Origin: Geodermatophilus obscurus
Lineage (GTDB): Bacteria; Actinomycetota; Actinomycetes; Mycobacteriales; Geodermatophilaceae
Reading direction: 5' to 3'
Length of the DNA: 64,000 nucleotides
Assembly: GCF_900143215.1 (NCBI RefSeq)
Contig: NZ_FRDM01000005.1
Coordinates: forward strand, 62,001 to 126,000
Made by a program: the position numbers and the translations under genes. This document shows, one piece after another, positions 1-8,091 of this stretch. The notes beneath the pieces were generated by a model that did not search any database, was not told the DNA's origin, and was given only the letters and a program-made list of their open reading frames with translations. The number at the start of each line of letters is the position of its first letter. The stretch's first letter is position 1.

Positions 1-1791
1 CCGCCACCGGTTGGTGACGGGCAGCCGCCTGTCGCGTCCGAACGCCTTGAGGCTGATCTTCGTTCCGGGCGCGGACTGCCGGCGCTTGAACTCCGCGGCG
101 TCCACCAGCCGCAGCACCCGCGCCACCACCTCCGGGTCGTGGCCGCGCTCGAGCAGCTGCGCCATCCCGAGGTCGCGGTCGACGTAGTCGGCGACCACCG
201 CGTCGAGCTCCTCGTAGGAGGGCAGCGAGTCGCTGTCCACCTGGCCAGGGGCGAGCTCCGCGGACGGTGGCTTCTCGATCGAGTTGACCGGGATCGGCTC
301 GGTCTCCCCCCGCCCGCGCGCGTACTCGTTCCGCCACCGGGCGAGGGCCCAGACCAGCGTCTTCGGCACGTCCTTGATCGGCGCGAAGCCGCCGGCCGAG
401 TCGCCGTAGAGGGTCGAGTAGCCGACGGCGATCTCGCTCTTGTTGCCGGTCGTCAGCAGCAGGTGGCCGTGCTGGTTGGACAGCCCCATCAGCAGCGTGC
501 CGCGCACCCGCGCCTGCAGGTTCTCCGCGGCGACCCCGTCGAGGTCCACCGACGAGTGGTAGGCGTCGACCACGGGTGCGATCGGGACGACGGAGTAGTG
601 CAGCCCGGTCCGCCGGGCGAGGTCCTCGGCGTCGGCGAGCGAGTGCTCGCTGGAGTACTTCGACGGCAGGCCGACGCCGTGCACCCGGTCGGCGCCCAGC
701 GCGTCGACGGCGAGGGCGGCGCAGACTGCGGAGTCGATGCCGCCGGAGAGCCCGAGCACCACCGAGGGCATCCCGTTCTTGTCGATGAAGTCCCGCAGCC
801 CGAGCACCAGCGCACGCCAGACCTCCTCGGAGTCGGGGAGCGGCTCGGCGACCGAGGCCGGCCGCGGGTCGAACGCCGGCACCGGCTCCTCGGAGAGCAC
901 GTGCCGGGTGACCGTCATCGGCCCGAACCGGCCCTCGCGGCGGTCGGGCACGGCGGAGCGGTCGATCTGCAGGTCCACGCACATCAGGTGCTCGACGAAC
1001 TGCGGCGCGCGGCCCAGCAGCTCGCCGTCCGGCGCGACGGCCATCGAGTCGCCGTCGAAGACGAGCTCGTCCTGGCCGCCGACCTGGTTGCAGTAGACGA
1101 CCGTGGCCCGTGCCTCGGCCGCCCGGCGGCGGACCAGCGGCAGCCGCAGGTCGTCCTTGGCCCGCTCGTAGGGCGAGGCGTTGGGAGAGACCACCAGGTC
1201 GACGCCGGCCTCTCCGGCGGCGCCGCACGGACCGCCCTCCACCCAGAGGTCCTCGCAGACGGTCAGCGCGATGTCGACGCCGTGCAGCCGGACGACGGGC
1301 AGCTCGGTGCCGGGCACGAAGTAGCGGGCCTCGTCGAAGACGCCGTAGTTGGGCAGGTGCCGCTTGTGGTAGCGGACGACGACCTCGCCGCCGTACAGCA
1401 GCGCGGCGGCGTTGCGGGGTGCGCCGCGGCGCGGGTTGGCGTCGGCCGGGCGGTCGTCGTCCCCGGGCATCGACTCCGCCGGCGCCGGGCCGCTGCCCTC
1501 GGTGTGCGCCAGGTACCCGACGACGACGGCCGTCCCGCCCAGGCCCCGCTCGGCGAGGTCGGCGGCCAGGTCGACCAGCGCGGTCTCGCTGGCGCGGGCG
1601 AAGGACTCGCGGAGCACGAGGTCCTCGGCCGGGTACCCGGTCAGGGTCATCTCGGGGAAGACGACGAGGTGGGCGCCGGCCCGGGCCGCGTCCGCCGTCC
1701 AGCGGGTCACCAGCTCGGCGTTGCCGGTGATGTCGCCGACCCGGGTGTCGACCTGGGCCAGGGACACGCGGAGCTGCACGGGTTCGCTCAC
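1..1791 (-). CDS. nadE: Glutamine-dependent NAD+ synthetase (3' end cut by window)
   Basis: Makes NAD+ from nicotinate adenine dinucleotide, ATP and ammonia released from glutamine; cytosolic. The minus-strand frame starts at a GTG (1791) and reads VSEPVQLRVSLAQVDTRVGD, followed by GAHLVVFPEMTLTGYPAEDL. This is the nitrilase-type glutaminase domain with its catalytic Glu. The C-terminal half is the ATP-pyrophosphatase synthetase domain, with an SGGIDS-like loop near 740. The last codons read KISLKAFGRDRRLPVTNRWR, which matches the family C-terminus, so only a few residues are lost beyond the edge. The length (597 codons present) fits the two-domain form of about 590 residues rather than the longer mycobacterial form. 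A strong antisense frame on the plus strand is a high-GC shadow. Confidence 0.93.
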   Translation of the reverse strand, partial: MSEPVQLRVSLAQVDTRVGDITGNAELVTRWTADAARAGAHLVVFPEMTLTGYPAEDLVLRESFARASETALVDLAADLAERGLGGTAVVVGYLAHTEGSGPAPAESMPGDDDRPADANPRRGAPRNAAALLYGGEVVVRYHKRHLPNYGVFDEARYFVPGTELPVVRLHGVDIALTVCEDLWVEGGPCGAAGEAGVDLVVSPNASPYERAKDDLRLPLVRRRAAEARATVVYCNQVGGQDELVFDGDSMAVAPDGELLGRAPQFVEHLMCVDLQIDRSAVPDRREGRFGPMTVTRHVLSEEPVPAFDPRPASVAEPLPDSEEVWRALVLGLRDFIDKNGMPSVVLGLSGGIDSAVCAALAVDALGADRVHGVGLPSKYSSEHSLADAEDLARRTGLHYSVVPIAPVVDAYHSSVDLDGVAAENLQARVRGTLLMGLSNQHGHLLLTTGNKSEIAVGYSTLYGDSAGGFAPIKDVPKTLVWALARWRNEYARGRGETEPIPVNSIEKPPSAELAPGQVDSDSLPSYEELDAVVADYVDRDLGMAQLLERGHDPEVVARVLRLVDAAEFKRRQSAPGTKISLKAFGRDRRLPVTNRWR

Positions 1792-1861
1792 GTGCCCATC
1801 CTGGTCCGCGCTCCCGGGACCCGGCCAGGCGGGGACCTGGTCCGGATGATCACGGGACGCC

Positions 1862-1867
1862 TAGCCT
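1862..1867 (+). promoter_or_regulatory. Candidate -10 box for the DUF4345-like gene
   Basis: TAGCCT ends 7 bases before the ATG at 1875, the first of two tandem start regions. This is the leaderless spacing seen at several other genes here. No convincing -35 box is visible. Confidence 0.4.
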
Positions 1868-1874
1868 CCGCCAT

Positions 1875-1914
1875 ATGACTCTCCGAGGACACGCATGACC
1901 CTCCGAGGACACCT
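1875..1914 (+). repeat. Tandem 20-bp duplication of the start-codon region
   Basis: Bases 1875-1894 and 1895-1914 are near-identical copies (18 of 20 match), both beginning ATGAC and reading MTLRGH. The first copy runs into TGA after seven codons. That stop overlaps the second ATG, giving a tiny upstream ORF coupled to the real gene. Confidence 0.75.
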
Positions 1915-2290
1915 GCGCCGTTCGGCGGCGGCGGCCTACGCCGCCATCGGCGTCGTCGCCGCCCTCGCGCCCTCCCGGGTGCCGGCCCTCTTCGGCGGTG
2001 CCGCCGGCACACCCGAGGCGCGGACGGAGGTCCGGGCGGTCTACGCCGGCATCCCGCTCGCCCTCGCGGCGTCCCTGGCGGCGGCGTCGGGCTCGACACC
2101 CGGGGACGACGCCGTCCTGCAGACGGTGGGCGCGGCCAGCGCCGGCATGGCCGTCGCGCGGCTGGCCGGGTGCGTGGCCGAGCGGCGGCTCACCGTCTGG
2201 CCGAGCGGGGCCTTCCTCGCCCTCGAGGCGGGGCTCGCCGTGGCGCTGCGGGCGGCGGTGCAGGCCGGGAGCACCCGCCGCACCGGCTGA
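1895..2290 (+). CDS. Small membrane protein, DUF4345-like
   Basis: A 131-residue hydrophobic protein of unknown function. Four alanine-rich helices are visible, at about residues 12-32, 50-66, 75-95 and 103-123, suggesting a four-pass inner-membrane protein. The phrase EVRAVYAGIPLA, followed by a conserved Arg in the third helix, resembles the DUF4345 family; this is recognised by pattern only. The ATG at 1895 is preceded by GAGGA inside the duplicated start region. The gene stands alone between divergent nadE and the convergent SPFH gene, so the context gives no functional hint. Confidence 0.7.
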   Translation: MTLRGHLRRSAAAAYAAIGVVAALAPSRVPALFGGAAGTPEARTEVRAVYAGIPLALAASLAAASGSTPGDDAVLQTVGAASAGMAVARLAGCVAERRLTVWPSGAFLALEAGLAVALRAAVQAGSTRRTG

Positions 2291-2312
2291 GCACCCGGCC
2301 CGGGCGGGACGG

Positions 2313-3146
2313 TCAGCCGGTGACCACCGGCGGGACCGTCGTCCGGGGGACGGGCAGGCCGTCGGCCGGGGGCCCGGCGGCCGGCGCCGGGGGAGTGGCG
2401 TGCTCGAGGAAGCGCAGCAGCTCGACCGGGAACGGCAGGACGACCGTCGAGTTCTTCTCCGCGGCCACCTCGACCATGGTCTGCAGCAGGCGCAGCTGCA
2501 GCGCGGCGGGCTGGGTGGACATCACCTGCGCGGCCTGCGCCAGCTTCTGCGAGGCCTGCAGCTCGCCCTCCGCGGTGATCACCCGCGACCGGCGCTCGCG
2601 CTCGGCCTCCGCCTGGCGGGACATCGATCGCTTCATCGACTCCGGCAGCGCGACGTCCTTGATGTCGACCCGGTCGATGTGCACGCCCCAGTCGACGGCC
2701 GGGTTGTCCAGCATCAGCTCCAGGCCCTGGTTGAGCCGTTCGCGGTTGGACAGCAGGTCGTCGAGTTCGCTCTTGCCGATGATCGACCGCAGCGACGCCT
2801 GCGCGACCTGGGCGATCGCCGCCTGGTAGTTCTGCACGTCGACGACCACCCGCACCGGGTCGAACACCCGGTAGTAGACGACCGCGTCGACCTTGACGGT
2901 GACGTTGTCGCGGGTGATCCCCTCCTGCGCCGGCACCGGCATGGTGACGATCTGCATGTTGACCTTGTGCATCCGGTCGATGCCCGGGGCGATGACGGTC
3001 AGGCCGGGCGGCCGCGCGTCGCCGAGCAGCCGGCCGAACCGCAGCACCACCCCGCGCTGGTACTGGGTCACGACCCGCACGCTCGCGCCCAGCAGGACCA
3101 GCAGGCCCACGAGCGCGAGCACCAGGATCACGAGGATGGCGTCCAT
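2313..3146 (-). CDS. SPFH/band 7 (stomatin/slipin-type) membrane protein
   Basis: A 277-residue protein with one N-terminal membrane helix (MDAILVILVLALVGLLVLL) and then the SPFH domain, recognised by VVTQYQRGVVLRFGRLLG and the segment DWGVHIDRVDIKDVALPE. The later part is a charged helix (RQAEAERERRSRVITAEGE) typical of stomatin oligomerisation. Family members build ring-shaped scaffolds in membrane microdomains. The ATG at 3146 was chosen because residues upstream in the same frame are Arg/Pro-rich shadow coding. The usual NfeD partner is not adjacent. The C-terminus ends in a Pro/Ala-rich tail. Confidence 0.88.
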   Translation of the reverse strand: MDAILVILVLALVGLLVLLGASVRVVTQYQRGVVLRFGRLLGDARPPGLTVIAPGIDRMHKVNMQIVTMPVPAQEGITRDNVTVKVDAVVYYRVFDPVRVVVDVQNYQAAIAQVAQASLRSIIGKSELDDLLSNRERLNQGLELMLDNPAVDWGVHIDRVDIKDVALPESMKRSMSRQAEAERERRSRVITAEGELQASQKLAQAAQVMSTQPAALQLRLLQTMVEVAAEKNSTVVLPFPVELLRFLEHATPPAPAAGPPADGLPVPRTTVPPVVTG

Positions 3147-3312
3147 CTCGGCCTCCGTCGTCCCGTCGGATGCGGCGCGGGCACGGGGACGGCGTGCCCG
3201 CCGCCGGACCGGCCGACCTCGCGGTCTGCCGGGGCTGCGTCGCAGGACCGGGCGGCGCTCCCGGGGGCTCGACGGCCGCTGCTCGCGGCCCGCAGGACCC
3301 GGTGGGCGTGGA

Positions 3313-4335
3313 CTACCTGGGCGCCCACGGGTGGGCCTCCGCAGCGAACGGCTCGGTACCGCGGCGCACGACGGCGACCGGAGCCGCCGCCCCGTCCACC
3401 ACGGCACGGCTCACCGAGCCGAACACGGCTCCCAGCCCCGCGCGTCGGCCCCGTGACCCGACGACGACGAGTGCGGCGCCCGCGGAGCCGGTGACCAGGG
3501 CCGAGGCCGGATCGCGTCGCACCACCTCGGGAAGGACCGGGACGTCCGGGTACCGATCCCGCCACGCCCCGACGGCGCCGTCGACCAGTGCGTACGCCGC
3601 GGCCTCGGTGGTGACCAGGGGAGCGGTCACCGCCTCCAGGTCGGCAGCGCAGTCGGCAGCCCACGCGTGCACGGCGGTGACGGCGGCGCCCCGCTGGGCA
3701 GCGGCCCGGAAGGCGAAGCCGAGGGCGGCGTCGGAGTGGGGCAGGCCGTCGACCCCCACGACCACCCGGGGGGCGACGGGGTCCGAGGCGACGTCGCCGG
3801 ACGGGTGGACCACCGCGACGGGGCAGGCGGCGGAGGCCGCCACCCCGAGCGTCAGCGAGCCGTGCAGGAGGCGCCGGACGCCTCCCCGTCGCCGGGGACC
3901 CAGGACGAGCAGGGAGGCGTCGCGGCTCTCGCGGAGCAGGACCCGCCGGGGCGGCCCCTGGACGACGACGGCGGAGACCTCGACGCCCGGGGCGATCGAC
4001 CGCACCCGTGCCAGGGCGGCGTCGACGAGCCGCGCGGCGGCCGCCTGCTGCGCAGCCAGGTTGTCGACCACCGGGATCACACCGAGCGGGTCCACCGGCA
4101 TCGACGACGAGAACGCGTGCACGATCCGCAGCGGCCGTCGCCGGCCGGCTGCTTCCGCGGCTGCCCACTCCACCGCCGGCGCGGACCCGCCGTCGGCGGG
4201 AACGCCGACGACGACGGGGGCGCGCGGCTTCCCCAACCGTCGCACGACGGGCAGGACGGCTCGGCTGAAGGCCCGGTCCGACAGCAGTGCGGACTCGAGC
4301 TCCTGCACGGTTCGGCGTTCCGAGTCACTGAGCAC
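3313..4335 (-). CDS. Tandem universal stress protein with DUF3040-like N-terminus
   Basis: A 340-residue protein with two UspA domains, roughly residues 45-185 and 195-340. Both carry the nucleotide-binding signature near their ends: VLGPRRRGGVRRLLHGS, and VVGSRGRRAGLGAVFGS. These proteins bind ATP and act in stress or dormancy responses. The GTG at 4335 was chosen because GAGGAGG lies five bases upstream. The first 40 residues (LSDSERRTVQELESALLSDR) are not UspA and resemble the start of DUF3040 proteins, giving an unusual fusion. The gene diverges from the MarR regulator across an 80-bp region. Confidence 0.87.
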   Translation of the reverse strand: MLSDSERRTVQELESALLSDRAFSRAVLPVVRRLGKPRAPVVVGVPADGGSAPAVEWAAAEAAGRRRPLRIVHAFSSSMPVDPLGVIPVVDNLAAQQAAAARLVDAALARVRSIAPGVEVSAVVVQGPPRRVLLRESRDASLLVLGPRRRGGVRRLLHGSLTLGVAASAACPVAVVHPSGDVASDPVAPRVVVGVDGLPHSDAALGFAFRAAAQRGAAVTAVHAWAADCAADLEAVTAPLVTTEAAAYALVDGAVGAWRDRYPDVPVLPEVVRRDPASALVTGSAGAALVVVGSRGRRAGLGAVFGSVSRAVVDGAAAPVAVVRRGTEPFAAEAHPWAPR

Positions 4336-4371
4336 GAGCGCCTCCTCAAGGCGGGCCGCACCGGCAAGTGC

Positions 4372-4389
4372 ATCGTAACGCGATATTCT
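4372..4389 (+). promoter_or_regulatory. Candidate promoter and operator between usp and marR
   Basis: A short dyad ATCG-TAACG-CGAT (4372-4384) overlaps a -10-like TATTCT (4384-4389) reading toward the MarR gene. A MarR protein binding its own divergent region is common, so autoregulation is inferred. Confidence 0.35.
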
Positions 4390-4414
4390 CCGCTCCGGAA
4401 GGGCGGCCCGTGCG

Positions 4415-4894
4415 GTGCATCCGTGGTCGAATGGGCCCGTGGCCTCGGAGGACGACGAACCGGCCGGTCCGCCGTTGACCAAGCAGGAGTTCGAGGCGCT
4501 GGCGCGCTTCCGGTTCGGCATCCGCCGCTACCTGCGGTTCAGTGAGGAGACCGTGCGCCGGCACGGGCTGACCCCGCAGCAGTACCAGTTGCTCCTGGCG
4601 TTGAAGGGGTTCCCCGACCGGGAGTGGGCCACGGTCCGCGAGCTCGCCGAGCGGTTGCAGCTGCGCCACCACAGCGTCGTCGAGCTCGTCGACAGGGCCC
4701 AGGGCCAGGGGCTCGTCACGCGGGCGGCCAACCCCGACGACGCCCGATCGGTCCGGGTCCTGCTGACCGCGGCCGGCGAGGGGATCCTGGGCCGGCTCAG
4801 CGCGCTGCACCGGGACGAGTTGCGCCGCCTGGACTCGACGCTGACGCCGCCCGACTGGGGGGAGCCCGCCCCGGCCGGGTCGGGAGCTGTTTGA
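4415..4894 (+). CDS. MarR-family transcriptional regulator
   Basis: A 159-residue winged-helix repressor. The helix-turn-helix is in WATVRELAERLQLRHHSVVELVDRA (about residues 71-95), followed by the wing with the conserved DDARSVRVLLTAAG. The helix YLRFSEETVRRHGLTPQQYQLL precedes it, as in the family. Start choice is uncertain: GTG 4415 (with GGAAGGG upstream) or GTG 4439, which would remove eight residues. The gene ends 29 bases before the next regulator. The ligand cannot be predicted. Confidence 0.88.
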   Translation: MHPWSNGPVASEDDEPAGPPLTKQEFEALARFRFGIRRYLRFSEETVRRHGLTPQQYQLLLALKGFPDREWATVRELAERLQLRHHSVVELVDRAQGQGLVTRAANPDDARSVRVLLTAAGEGILGRLSALHRDELRRLDSTLTPPDWGEPAPAGSGAV

Positions 4895-4923
4895 CCAAGG
4901 TCTGTTGGTTCTAGAATTGCCGC
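4891..4923 (+). promoter_or_regulatory. Leaderless promoter and operator of the cysteine-rich regulator
   Basis: TTGACC (4891-4896) and TAGAAT (4912-4917) precede the GTG at 4924 by the spacing expected for a leaderless transcript, although the spacer is only 15 bases. Between them lies CCAA-GGTCTG-TTGG. The sequence TTGGTTCTAGA recurs almost exactly at 5678-5688 upstream of doxX, so both may bind the same regulator. Confidence 0.5.
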
Positions 4924-5640
4924 GTGGACCCCCGCGCTGCCCGGCTCGCCGCCGTCGCCGCCCTGGCCGAGCCCACCCGGCGTCGGCTGTACGACCACGT
5001 CGTGCGCCAGCCGGAGCCGGTCGGTCGCGACGAGGTGGCCGCCGCTCTGGCCGTTCCCCGGGCGACGGTCGCCTTCCACCTGGACCGGCTCGTCTCCGAC
5101 GGACTGCTCGACGTGCACTACGAGCGCCGGACCGGGCGCCGGGGTCCGGGCGCCGGTCGTCCCGCGAAGCTCTACCGCAGGTCGGAGTGCTCGGTGGCCG
5201 TCTCGCTGCCCGAGCGCGCCTACCCCCTGGCCGGTGAGCTCCTCGCCGAGGCCGTGGTCGAGGCCGAGGGCTCGGGCGAGCGACCGGCGACCGTGCTCGG
5301 TCGGCGCGCCTACGCGCGAGGGCGCCACATGGGAGCCGCCGCCGACGGGGCGGGCGGGCGGGACACCGTGCTGCACGTGCTGGAGGCCCACGGGTACGAG
5401 CCGCGGATCGAGGAGGGTGGCGAGGAGGGTGGCATCGCCCTCGCCAACTGCCCCTTCCACGCCCTGGCGCGCGAGCACACCGAGCTGATCTGCGGCATGA
5501 ACCTGCGACTCCTCGAGGGAGTGCTCGACGGCGCGGCCGCCGGTGGGCTGACCGCTCGGCTGCGGCCCACCCCGGGCGCCTGCTGCGTCCGCCTGGACGG
5601 GGCCGGCCGGCCCGCGGAGGGGAACGCGCCGAGGGGTTGA
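4924..5640 (+). CDS. ArsR/SufR-type winged-helix regulator with Cys-rich C-terminus
   Basis: A 238-residue regulator. Residues 1-75 form an ArsR-like winged helix (AALAEPTRRRLYDHVV, then RATVAFHLDRLVSDGLL). The C-terminal part has Cys and His residues spaced as in SufR-like iron-sulfur sensors: NCPFHALAREH, then ELICGMNL, and near the end PGACCVRL. A metal or [Fe-S] cluster ligand is therefore plausible but not shown. The GTG start fits a leaderless promoter. The gene sits immediately upstream of the doxX-folE-reductase operon on the same strand and likely controls it and itself through the shared TTGGTTYTAGA element. Confidence 0.82.
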   Translation: MDPRAARLAAVAALAEPTRRRLYDHVVRQPEPVGRDEVAAALAVPRATVAFHLDRLVSDGLLDVHYERRTGRRGPGAGRPAKLYRRSECSVAVSLPERAYPLAGELLAEAVVEAEGSGERPATVLGRRAYARGRHMGAAADGAGGRDTVLHVLEAHGYEPRIEEGGEEGGIALANCPFHALAREHTELICGMNLRLLEGVLDGAAAGGLTARLRPTPGACCVRLDGAGRPAEGNAPRG

Positions 5641-5691
5641 CAAGGACGTGACCCACGTCTCTACTGACAAACCTCATTGGTTTTAGAGGAG
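5637..5691 (+). promoter_or_regulatory. Promoter with two dyads upstream of doxX
   Basis: TTGACA (5637-5642), a 17-base spacer and TCTACT (5660-5665) make a near-consensus promoter. A perfect dyad ACGTG-ACC-CACGT (5646-5658) sits in the spacer. A second, AAACC-TCATT-GGTTT (5669-5683), covers the expected transcription start. AGAGGAG (5685-5691) is the ribosome binding site. Confidence 0.65.
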
Positions 5692-5697
5692 ACCCTC

Positions 5698-6129
5698 ATG
5701 ACCACCTCCCTCACCCGGTCGCACACCGCCCTCGCCACCGACCCCGGGCGGCAGGCGTTCCTCCTGCTCCGCACTGGCTTCACCGTCGCGCCGATCCTCT
5801 TCGGCCTCGACAAGTTCACCAACCTGCTCACCGACTGGCCGGGCTACCTCGCACCGTGGATCGACGACCTCGTGCCCGGCACCGCGCAGCAGGCGATGTA
5901 CGCCGTCGGCGTCGTGGAGGTGCTCGCCGGTCTCGTCGTGGCGGTCGCACCCCGGTTCGGCGGCTGGCTGGTGGCCGCCTGGCTCGGCGGGATCATCGTG
6001 AACCTGCTGACCCTCCCCGGCCTCTACGACGTGGCCCTGCGCGACTTCGGGCTCCTCGTCGCCGCCGTCGCCCTCGCCCGGCTCGCGGCGCGGTACGCGC
6101 CGGGCCGCACCGCCGGGGACCCGACGTGA
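5698..6129 (+). CDS. DoxX-family membrane protein
   Basis: A 143-residue protein with four predicted membrane helices. The family signature is LLRTGFTVAPILFGLDKFTNLLTDW, and the later helix AVGVVEVLAGLVVAV also fits DoxX. DoxX relatives form membrane complexes tied to redox and thiol homeostasis in actinobacteria (for example with SodA and SseA in mycobacteria). The ATG at 5698 has AGAGGAG six bases upstream. The stop overlaps the next start (GTGA), so it is translationally coupled to folE. It is the first gene of the operon behind the two-dyad promoter. Confidence 0.87.
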   Translation: MTTSLTRSHTALATDPGRQAFLLLRTGFTVAPILFGLDKFTNLLTDWPGYLAPWIDDLVPGTAQQAMYAVGVVEVLAGLVVAVAPRFGGWLVAAWLGGIIVNLLTLPGLYDVALRDFGLLVAAVALARLAARYAPGRTAGDPT

Positions 6130-6755
6130 CCGCGGCCGGGCCCCTGGCGGCGGTCCCGCCCGAGCGCCCTCCCGTCGCACTCCGCGTCATGCGCGAGACC
6201 GGCGCGGTGGACCTCCTCGCCGCCGAGGCGGCGGTGACCGCGCTGCTCCGGGCGCTGGGCCGGGACCCGGCGTCGCCACACCTGGTCGAGACGCCGCGAC
6301 GGGTGGCCCGCTCCTACGCCGAGCTCCTCGCGGGCCGGCAGTTCGACCTCACCACCTTCCCCAACGACGAGGGCTACGACGAGCTGGTGATCGCCCGGGA
6401 CATCCCGCTGCAGTCCCTGTGCGAGCACCACCTGCTGCCGTTCTCGGGCGTCGCGCACATCGGCTACCTGCCCGGCGCGCGGATCCTCGGGCTGTCCAAG
6501 CTCGCGCGGGTGCTCGAGCTCTTCGCCCGCGACCTGCAGGTCCAGGAGCGGCTGACCCAGCAGGTGGCCGACTGGCTGCAGGAGCACCTCGCCCCACGCG
6601 GCGTCGGGGTGGTCATCGAGGCGGAGCACCTGTGCATGTCACTGCGTGGCGTCCGGGCGACCGGCGCTCGCACCGTCACCTCCGCGCTGCACGGCGTGCT
6701 GCGCTCGGACGCGCGCTCCCGTGCCGAGTTCTTCGCGCTCACCGGAACCACCTGA
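6126..6755 (+). CDS. folE: GTP cyclohydrolase I
   Basis: A 209-residue enzyme that converts GTP to 7,8-dihydroneopterin triphosphate, the first step to folate and other pterins. The zinc and active-site residues are visible: LCEHHLLPFSGVAHIGYLP supplies Cys and His ligands, and AEHLCMSLRGV the second Cys. GLSKLARVLELFARDLQVQE is also diagnostic. The GTG at 6126 overlaps the doxX stop. The gene is not near other folate genes; it lies between a DoxX protein and an FAD reductase under a possible Fe-S regulator. This suggests a condition-specific second copy, though I cannot see whether another folE exists elsewhere. Confidence 0.92.
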   Translation: MTAAGPLAAVPPERPPVALRVMRETGAVDLLAAEAAVTALLRALGRDPASPHLVETPRRVARSYAELLAGRQFDLTTFPNDEGYDELVIARDIPLQSLCEHHLLPFSGVAHIGYLPGARILGLSKLARVLELFARDLQVQERLTQQVADWLQEHLAPRGVGVVIEAEHLCMSLRGVRATGARTVTSALHGVLRSDARSRAEFFALTGTT

Positions 6756-6766
6756 GGGAGGACCCC

Positions 6767-7996
6767 GTGCCCATCCAGGACCCGTTCGTCATCGTCGGTG
6801 CCGGACTGGGCGGCGCCCAGGCCGCCGAGACGCTGCGGGAGGAGGGGTTCGACGGGCCGGTCGTGCTCGTCGGCGCGGAACCCGAGCGACCCTACGAGCG
6901 GCCGCCGCTGTCCAAGCAGTACCTGCTCGGGACCGCCGGCCGCGACAGCGCCTTCGTCCACGACGCCGCGTGGTACGCCGAGCACGACGTCGACCTGCGC
7001 ACCGGCGTCCGGGCCACCCGGCTGGACCCGGCTGCGCACCGCGTGGTGCTGGACACGGGGGAGGAGCTGGCCTACGCGCGACTGCTGCTGGCCACCGGGG
7101 CCTCGGCCCGGCGGCTGCCGGTGCCCGGCGAAGACCTCGAGGGCGTCCGGTACCTGCGCACCCTGGCCGACGCCGACCGGTTGACGGCCGACCTCGCCGA
7201 TGGTGGCCGGCAGCTCGTGATCGTGGGCGCCGGGTGGATCGGGCTGGAGGTGGCGGCTGCCGCCCGGTCGCACGACAACGCGGTGACCGTCGTCGAGCCG
7301 CAGCCCACGCCGCTGCACGCGGTGCTCGGTCAGCGGATGGGGGAGGTCTTCGCCCACCTGCACCGGCAGCACGGCGTCGACCTGTTCACCGACACGACCG
7401 TGCGCGAGATCCGCGGTGCCGACGGCCGGATCGCCTCGGTGGTGACCGACCGGCACGCGGGGCTCCCCGCGGACCTGGTCGTCGTCGGCGTCGGCGCTCT
7501 ACCGAACGTGCAACTGGCGGCGGCCGCGGGCCTCGAGGTCGACAACGGTGTGGTCACCGACCACGCGCTGCGGGCCTCCGCGCCGGACGTGTTCGCCGCC
7601 GGTGACGTCGCGGCGTCCTTCCGCCCGCTCTACGGCCGGCACGTCCGCGTGGAGCACTGGGCCAACGCGCTGCACGGCGGTCCGGCCGCCGCGCGGTCGA
7701 TGCTCGGGCAGGACGTGACCTACGACCGGGTGCCCTACTTCTTCACCGACCAGTACGAGCTGGGCATGGAGTACTCGGGGCTCGCCGGCTCCGGCGACAC
7801 CGTCGTCTGCCGCGGCAACCCGGACGACGGTGCGTTCATCGCCTTCTGGATGGCCGACGGCCGGGTGACCGCGGGCATGAACGTGAACGTCTGGGACGTC
7901 ACCGCGCCCATCCAGCAGCTGATCCGGTCGCGGCGGCAGGTGCAGCCGGCCAGGCTGGCCGATCCGGACACGCCGCTGGAGCTGCTGGCCGGGTAG
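6767..7996 (+). CDS. FAD/NAD(P)-dependent ferredoxin reductase-like oxidoreductase
   Basis: A 409-residue flavoprotein of the pyridine nucleotide-disulphide/ferredoxin reductase class. It has an N-terminal FAD-binding Rossmann motif (FVIVGAGLGGAQAAETL), the NAD(P)-binding motif (QLVIVGAGWIGLEVAAAA, about residues 145-162) and the FAD-contacting ADVFAAGDVA-type segment (PDVFAAGDVA). The C-terminal part resembles reductases that pass electrons to [2Fe-2S] ferredoxins. The GTG at 6767 has GGGAGGA upstream and lies 11 bases after folE, so it is the third gene of the operon. No ferredoxin gene is adjacent, so its redox partner must be encoded elsewhere or be different. Confidence 0.9.
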   Translation: MPIQDPFVIVGAGLGGAQAAETLREEGFDGPVVLVGAEPERPYERPPLSKQYLLGTAGRDSAFVHDAAWYAEHDVDLRTGVRATRLDPAAHRVVLDTGEELAYARLLLATGASARRLPVPGEDLEGVRYLRTLADADRLTADLADGGRQLVIVGAGWIGLEVAAAARSHDNAVTVVEPQPTPLHAVLGQRMGEVFAHLHRQHGVDLFTDTTVREIRGADGRIASVVTDRHAGLPADLVVVGVGALPNVQLAAAAGLEVDNGVVTDHALRASAPDVFAAGDVAASFRPLYGRHVRVEHWANALHGGPAAARSMLGQDVTYDRVPYFFTDQYELGMEYSGLAGSGDTVVCRGNPDDGAFIAFWMADGRVTAGMNVNVWDVTAPIQQLIRSRRQVQPARLADPDTPLELLAG

Positions 7997-8091
7997 GACC
8001 CCGGCGTGGTGCGCGTGCCGGGGTGTCGTGGCTCCGGCGCAGCAGGCAGGCTGGGGACGACGTCACACCCTGGAAACGACTGGACGCGATC

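Noticed and set aside
139-1878. Plus-strand open frame of 579 codons over nadE
   Set aside because: The opposite strand encodes a clear NAD synthetase; the plus frame is a composition shadow.
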